NCBI GenBank assembly: GCA_937141995.1
Contig: CAKZQX010001033.1
Location: forward strand, 1 to 6,097
Reading direction: 5' to 3'
DNA from: an uncultured Chloroflexaceae bacterium
GTDB lineage: Bacteria > Chloroflexota > Chloroflexia > Chloroflexales > Chloroflexaceae
DNA length: 6,097 bases
Positions 4,622 through 6,097 of this stretch are shown one piece after another. Under the pieces are notes generated by a model that saw nothing but the letters and a program-made list of their open reading frames with translations, did no database searches and had not been told where the DNA came from. The first letter of the stretch is position 1; the number at the start of each line of letters is the position of its first letter. The position numbers were made by a program, and so were the translations under genes.

Positions 4622-4776
4622 AGCCGACCTCCGCCTCAATCCACTCGGTTCAGGCAATGGGTCAACAAGCACCGGCTGCATCGAATCTCGTATTGGGTGT
4701 TGCAGTTGCCAGGCAGACCAGATGCCTGATGCGAGCAGTTTGTTACATTTAAGAAAAAGCCTGCTCTTGAATTTTC

Positions 4777-4805
4777 ATTATAGCGGATATAGGTCTGTTT
4801 TTGAA
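4777..4805 (-). promoter_or_regulatory. Promoter of the hypothetical gene at 4193-4621
   Basis: On the minus strand TTCAAA (4800-4805), a 17-nt spacer and a perfect TATAAT (4777-4782) form the best sigma-70-type promoter on this strand of the spacer. Transcription would start near 4770, leaving a 5' untranslated region of about 150 nt. Confidence 0.55.
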
Positions 4806-4827
4806 TACCATATATAAAAATTGATTC

Positions 4828-4848
4828 GTAGTACAAATTCTGCACTAC
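4828..4848. promoter_or_regulatory. Dyad GTAGT-N11-ACTAC, left copy
   Basis: GTAGT (4828-4832) and ACTAC (4844-4848) are inverse halves with an 11-nt spacer, about 23 bp upstream of the candidate -35 of the leftward gene. The same dyad with the same spacing occurs at 5113-5133. A shared regulator is an inference. Confidence 0.4.
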
Positions 4849-5030
4849 TCATCAGCGTTCAATGCCCCGTTGTCCTGCGCTGTCATGGGGATGCGAACGT
4901 ATTGGAGTGAGCAAAACCCACCGAACGCACAGGGCGCTGCGCCGGCGACCGCTTTCGGATGTGATATTTTTCTACGCCAGCTTTAGCATGTCCGAGTACC
5001 TGTCGTGTGATTGCACAGCCTTCGCACATA

Positions 5031-5059
5031 TTGCACCATTTTTCACTATATGCTATACT
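5031..5059 (+). promoter_or_regulatory. Distal promoter of the pucC-like gene
   Basis: TTGCAC (5031-5036), a 17-nt spacer and TATACT (5054-5059) preceded by TGC form an extended -10 promoter. The start would be near 5066, about 127 nt upstream of the ATG. Confidence 0.5.
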
Positions 5060-5106
5060 CAAACCGTCTCCTACCAAACATTGAATCTTCTGCATATTTC
5101 TCTGGA

Positions 5107-5146
5107 GCAAATGTAGTTCACAGTCGATACTACATACCACATTTGC
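5107..5146. promoter_or_regulatory. Nested dyad overlapping the proximal pucC promoter
   Basis: The outer halves GCAAATGT (5107-5114) and ACATTTGC (5139-5146) are exact inverses. The inner halves GTAGT (5113-5117) and ACTAC (5129-5133) are inverse with an 11-nt spacer. The right outer half overlaps the -35 element at 5143. The location fits an operator between the two tandem promoters; it does not match the PpsR/CrtJ pattern TGT-N12-ACA. Confidence 0.45.
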
Positions 5147-5170
5147 ACCCTGAATGGTCTCTGTTATAGT
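5143..5170 (+). promoter_or_regulatory. Proximal promoter of the pucC-like gene
   Basis: TTGCAC (5143-5148), a 16-nt spacer and TATAGT (5165-5170) preceded by TGT form an extended -10 promoter. It would give a short leader of about 16 nt containing the weak ribosome-binding match GGGCAGG (5181-5187). It shares its -35 hexamer with the distal promoter at 5031. Confidence 0.5.
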
Positions 5171-5192
5171 GCATGAGAAAGGGCAGGCAACG

Positions 5193-6097
5193 ATGAAGTT
5201 TCTCCGTCTGACGCTTAAGACACTGCGCCTGGCGATGATGCGCATCGGCGTTGGCTGGATGTTTGCCCTGTTAACCTTTAACTTCAATCGCATTACCATA
5301 TATGAACTCGGTGCCATCGGCGTCGTGGTGACCTCCCTGATTGGCCTGCATCACTTTCTTTCGCCGTTACAAGTGGTCTTTGGTCGCCTGGCGGACCGTT
5401 ACCCAATCCTGGGCTATCGGCGTGGTCCCTACATAGTGTTGAGCGGGTTGATGGCGAGTCTGGTGTTTCTCCTGCTGCCCTCGGTGGCAATCGGCCTGGG
5501 GGCCGGTTCGCTGTCGGCGACGCTGTCGGCGTTTGTGCTGCTGACGATTTTTGGCCTGGCGATTGCGGCCAACGGCACGGCAATTAATGCGCTGGTCGCT
5601 GAGACAACCAGCGACCGGGAACGCGGCGCGGTGGTGGCGTTTGTCTGGACGTTTTTGATCCTCAGCAGTATCTTCTCGGCGCAGGTTGCCAAAGTGATTA
5701 TGCCGGTGTACGATCCGCAGCAGATGCACCTGCTCTACAATCTGACGCCGTTTGTGGTGATGGTGCCGATCCTGCTGGGCCTGATCGGGTTGGAGCGGCG
5801 CATTTCACCCGAAGCACACGCGAAACTGATGTCCCGGCAGCGGCAGGTTGAACCTGAGCATACCCGGAATGCGCTGGTGGTGACCTGGATGATCCTGCGG
5901 CGCAATCGGCAGGTGCGCGGCTTCTTTGTGTTTGTGCTGCTGGCAATTATGGGTGTTTTCCTGCAAGATGCCATCCTGGAGGTTTTTGGTGCGGAAGTCT
6001 TTGGCATGGAACAGGGCGAGACCGCCGCGTTTCAGCAGGTCTGGGGCGGCGGGGTACTGCTGGGGATGCTGCTGATCGGGTTGCTCTCGACGCGGTT
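5193..6097 (+). CDS. PucC/BCH-family MFS protein (3' partial)
   Basis: The frame is open from ATG at 5193 to the window edge (301 full codons; relatives are roughly 420-480 residues). The product is a membrane protein of the BCH branch of the major facilitator superfamily (PucC, LhaA, Bch2), which assists assembly of light-harvesting complexes or delivery of bacteriochlorophyll. Family signatures are GVGWMFALLTFNFNRITIYE (19-38), the MFS loop GRLADRYPILGYRRGPYI (64-81), ANGTAINALVAETTSDRERG (126-145), and FLQDAILEVFGAEVFGM then WGGGVLLG (256-272, 284-291). Hydrophobic segments fall near 15-36, 41-63, 80-101, 108-136, 146-169, 184-203, 242-260 and 285-300. The start is supported by conserved sequence from about residue 15, by the promoter at 5143-5170 and by a weak GGGCAGG ribosome-binding match. 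No other pigment gene is visible in the window. Which pigment complex it serves cannot be told from sequence. Confidence 0.88.
   Translation, partial: MKFLRLTLKTLRLAMMRIGVGWMFALLTFNFNRITIYELGAIGVVVTSLIGLHHFLSPLQVVFGRLADRYPILGYRRGPYIVLSGLMASLVFLLLPSVAIGLGAGSLSATLSAFVLLTIFGLAIAANGTAINALVAETTSDRERGAVVAFVWTFLILSSIFSAQVAKVIMPVYDPQQMHLLYNLTPFVVMVPILLGLIGLERRISPEAHAKLMSRQRQVEPEHTRNALVVTWMILRRNRQVRGFFVFVLLAIMGVFLQDAILEVFGAEVFGMEQGETAAFQQVWGGGVLLGMLLIGLLSTR

Larger units (their letters stand above)
4622..5192. other. Divergent regulatory spacer between the hypothetical gene and pucC-like gene
   Basis: About 570 bp separates two outward-facing genes. It contains one candidate promoter toward the left gene, two toward the right gene, and two copies of GTAGT-N11-ACTAC. 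No protein gene is supported inside it: the open frames at 4862-5116 (+) and 4883-5317 (-) lack ribosome binding sites, and the latter overlaps the pucC-like gene. Confidence 0.6.

Noticed and set aside
4622..4681. 20-residue N-terminal extension of the hypothetical protein
   Set aside because: GGAGGT lies 5 nt before the ATG at 4621, and the similarity to transposase front domains begins at MYVR.
4100..4700. Insertion-sequence boundaries around the transposase-like hypothetical gene
   Set aside because: No matching terminal inverted repeats or target-site duplications were visible, so no mobile element is annotated.
4883..5317. Minus-strand frame of 144 codons
   Set aside because: It overlaps the start of the pucC-like gene and its promoters, and the product is not recognisable.

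Overview
The window most likely comes from a green filamentous anoxygenic phototroph of the Chloroflexales (Chloroflexus or a close relative). The main reason is the incomplete gene at the right end (5193 onward), a PucC/BCH-type major-facilitator protein found only in organisms that make (bacterio)chlorophyll. The mid-to-high GC coding sequence, the long AT-richer spacers and the scattered GTTCTC heptamer repeats fit this, but genus-level placement is inference.

Layout, left to right. Bases 1-431 (+) hold the C-terminal part of an old-yellow-enzyme-type flavin oxidoreductase. A perfect 17-bp hairpin (458-500) follows and probably serves as a shared terminator with the convergent gene at 553-1107 (-), a 184-residue membrane protein of unknown function. 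Bases 1108-2691 form a gap of about 1.6 kb with no credible protein gene. It holds a series of perfect inverted repeats, a 16-bp tandem repeat, several copies of the 9-mer ATAGAGAAC, one promoter-like sequence, and a strong minus-strand terminator (2358-2403). Bases 2692-3690 (-) encode a 332-residue protein of the AmmeMemoRadiSam radical SAM family that has lost all three cysteines of the iron-sulfur motif. A 500-bp spacer (3691-4192) carries two operator-like dyads and a degenerate heptamer array. Bases 4193-4621 (-) encode a 142-residue hypothetical protein whose N-terminal half resembles the front domain of IS1634-type transposases. A 571-bp divergent spacer (4622-5192) with promoter-like sequences on both strands separates it from the pucC-like gene.

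How the genes work together: no operon is visible. Every gene is separated from its neighbours by at least 120 bp, and the genes look independently transcribed. The only plausible regulatory coupling is in the divergent spacer, where the same dyad GTAGT-N11-ACTAC occurs once near each promoter. The most unusual observations are the cysteine-less radical SAM protein, the hairpin-rich non-coding gap and the twin dyads. No complete new multi-gene system can be supported from this window.
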